Shown piece after piece: positions 63,233 through 64,000 of a stretch of DNA of 64,000 nucleotides. The notes under the pieces are model-generated. The model saw only the letters and a program-made list of their open reading frames with translations, was not told where the DNA came from and made no database searches. The stretch spans positions 1 to 64,000 of the forward strand of contig JAVBMT010000003.1 in the NCBI GenBank assembly GCA_031552195.1, written 5' to 3'. Source of the DNA: JAVBMP01 sp031552195. Its GTDB lineage: Bacteria > Desulfobacterota > Desulfovibrionia > Desulfovibrionales > Desulfovibrionaceae. The first letter of the stretch is position 1. Each line of letters starts with the position of its first letter. The position numbers were made by a program, and so were the translations under genes.

Positions 63233-64000
63233 TTATTTTACCTGAAGGCGCAAAAATCTTTTCTTGCCGAGCTTTACGATATATTCGCCCGCCGGCAGCG
63301 GCGTGAAGGCGTCGGCGTGCACGGCGTCGTTAACGGCCAGGGCGTTCTGAGCGATGAGGCGTTTGGCTTCCCCGCGCGAGGCCGTAAGCCCGGCGTCGGT
63401 CAGGAAGGCCGCCGGGCTTGATGTTTCGCCGAACAGGCAAGTGAAGGCGGGCGCGTCTTCAGGCACCCCGCCCCCGGCGAAAACGGCGTTAAAGCCCAGG
63501 CGCGCTTCCATGGCTTCTTTCTCGCCATGGTAGCGGGCTGTTATTTCAAAGGCCAGGTCTTCTTTAACGGTTTTGGGGTGGGCCTCGCCGTTTTCCACCT
63601 TTTTGCGCAGCGCGGCGATGTCCTCGAGGCTTTTATCGGAAAGCAGCTCGAAATAGCGCCACATCAGGTCGTCGGAAATAGACATCAGCTTGCCGAAAAT
63701 TTGCGCAGGCGCTTCGTCTATGCCTACATAGTTGCCGAGCGACTTGGACATTTTCTTGATTCCGTCAAGCCCTTCCAGCAGCGGCATGGTAAGGATGCAC
63801 TGCGGCTCTTGCCCGTATTGGTTTTGCAAGTGGCGGCCCACCAGCAGGTTGAAGGTCTGGTCCGTTCCGCCCAGTTCCACATCGGCGCGCAGGGCCACGG
63901 AGTCGTAGCCTTGCGCCAGCGGGTAGATGAATTCGTGAATGGCTATGGGAATATTGTTGCGGAAACGCTTGGCGAAGTCGTCGCGCTCCATCATGCGGGC
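63233..64000 (-). CDS. tyrS: Tyrosyl-tRNA synthetase, C-terminal part (cut by window)
   Basis: The frame runs off the window edge, so the N-terminal part of this class I synthetase, with its HIGH motif, is not seen. Visible features are ADVELGGTDQTFNLLVGR, the KMSKS motif in GIKKMSKSLGNYVG, and a C-terminal S4-type RNA-binding domain (SRGEAKRLIAQNALAVND). About 255 residues are within the window. It leads the tyrS-serS-leuS-lptE-holA series on the minus strand. Confidence 0.96.
   Translation of the reverse strand, partial: ARMMERDDFAKRFRNNIPIAIHEFIYPLAQGYDSVALRADVELGGTDQTFNLLVGRHLQNQYGQEPQCILTMPLLEGLDGIKKMSKSLGNYVGIDEAPAQIFGKLMSISDDLMWRYFELLSDKSLEDIAALRKKVENGEAHPKTVKEDLAFEITARYHGEKEAMEARLGFNAVFAGGGVPEDAPAFTCLFGETSSPAAFLTDAGLTASRGEAKRLIAQNALAVNDAVHADAFTPLPAGEYIVKLGKKRFLRLQVK

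Overview
The window reads as a chromosomal segment of a Gram-negative, anaerobic member of the Desulfovibrionaceae or a close relative (Desulfobacterota). This is inferred from gene content and order: mreB-mreC-mreD-mrdA-rodA-bactofilin runs into an ATP synthase operon with paired b'/b subunits and no a or c gene; a TPR protein precedes iorAB (indolepyruvate:ferredoxin oxidoreductase, typical of anaerobes); and waaA, lolA, lptE and AsmA genes show an LPS-bearing outer membrane. No rRNA, tRNA, CRISPR array, integrase or transposase gene was found.

Layout. 0.7-7.0 kb (+): elongasome genes and a bactofilin. 7.4-13.3 kb (+): atpF'-F-H-A-G-D-C behind a long leader. 13.4-18.0 kb: an ArnT-like glycosyltransferase, an orphan soluble histidine kinase and a small unknown gene, bracketed by inverted copies of a dispersed repeat. 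18.0-22.4 kb (-): UDP-GlcNAc 4-epimerase (wbpP) and a SWIM/SNF2 helicase. 22.7-30.0 kb (+): solute-binding protein, bifunctional (p)ppGpp enzyme, YbeD-like protein, HD protein, D-Ala-D-Ala ligase and Kdo transferase. 30.3-31.5 kb (-): a compact phage-type lysis cassette (pesticin/T4-type lysozyme, Rz-like inner spanin and a fully nested Rz1-like lipoprotein) with no other phage genes. 31.7-35.3 kb (-): proA, nadD and a membrane-anchored proline-rich unknown. 35.5-42.5 kb (+): TPR protein, iorAB, ftsK, lolA. 42.7-52.1 kb (-): AsmA protein, a YhaN/YhaO-like (SbcCD-type) pair with azlCD, pgeF and a 5-formyl-THF cyclo-ligase. 52.2-64 kb: a phosphodiester-glycosidase-like protein (+), then ruvC, acs, a LysE exporter, holA, lptE, leuS, serS and a tyrS cut by the window edge (all -).

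Most of the window is housekeeping. The accessory signals worth a second look are: the isolated lysis cassette with its nested o-spanin; two copies of a 150-bp MITE-like element; a mosaic family of longer intergenic repeats; a set of short palindromes with an AACTTTGAAAA core; an mreC that appears to need an ATT start; an IorA that has lost three of eight Fe-S ligands; and a terminator-like hairpin inside the first codons of waaA.
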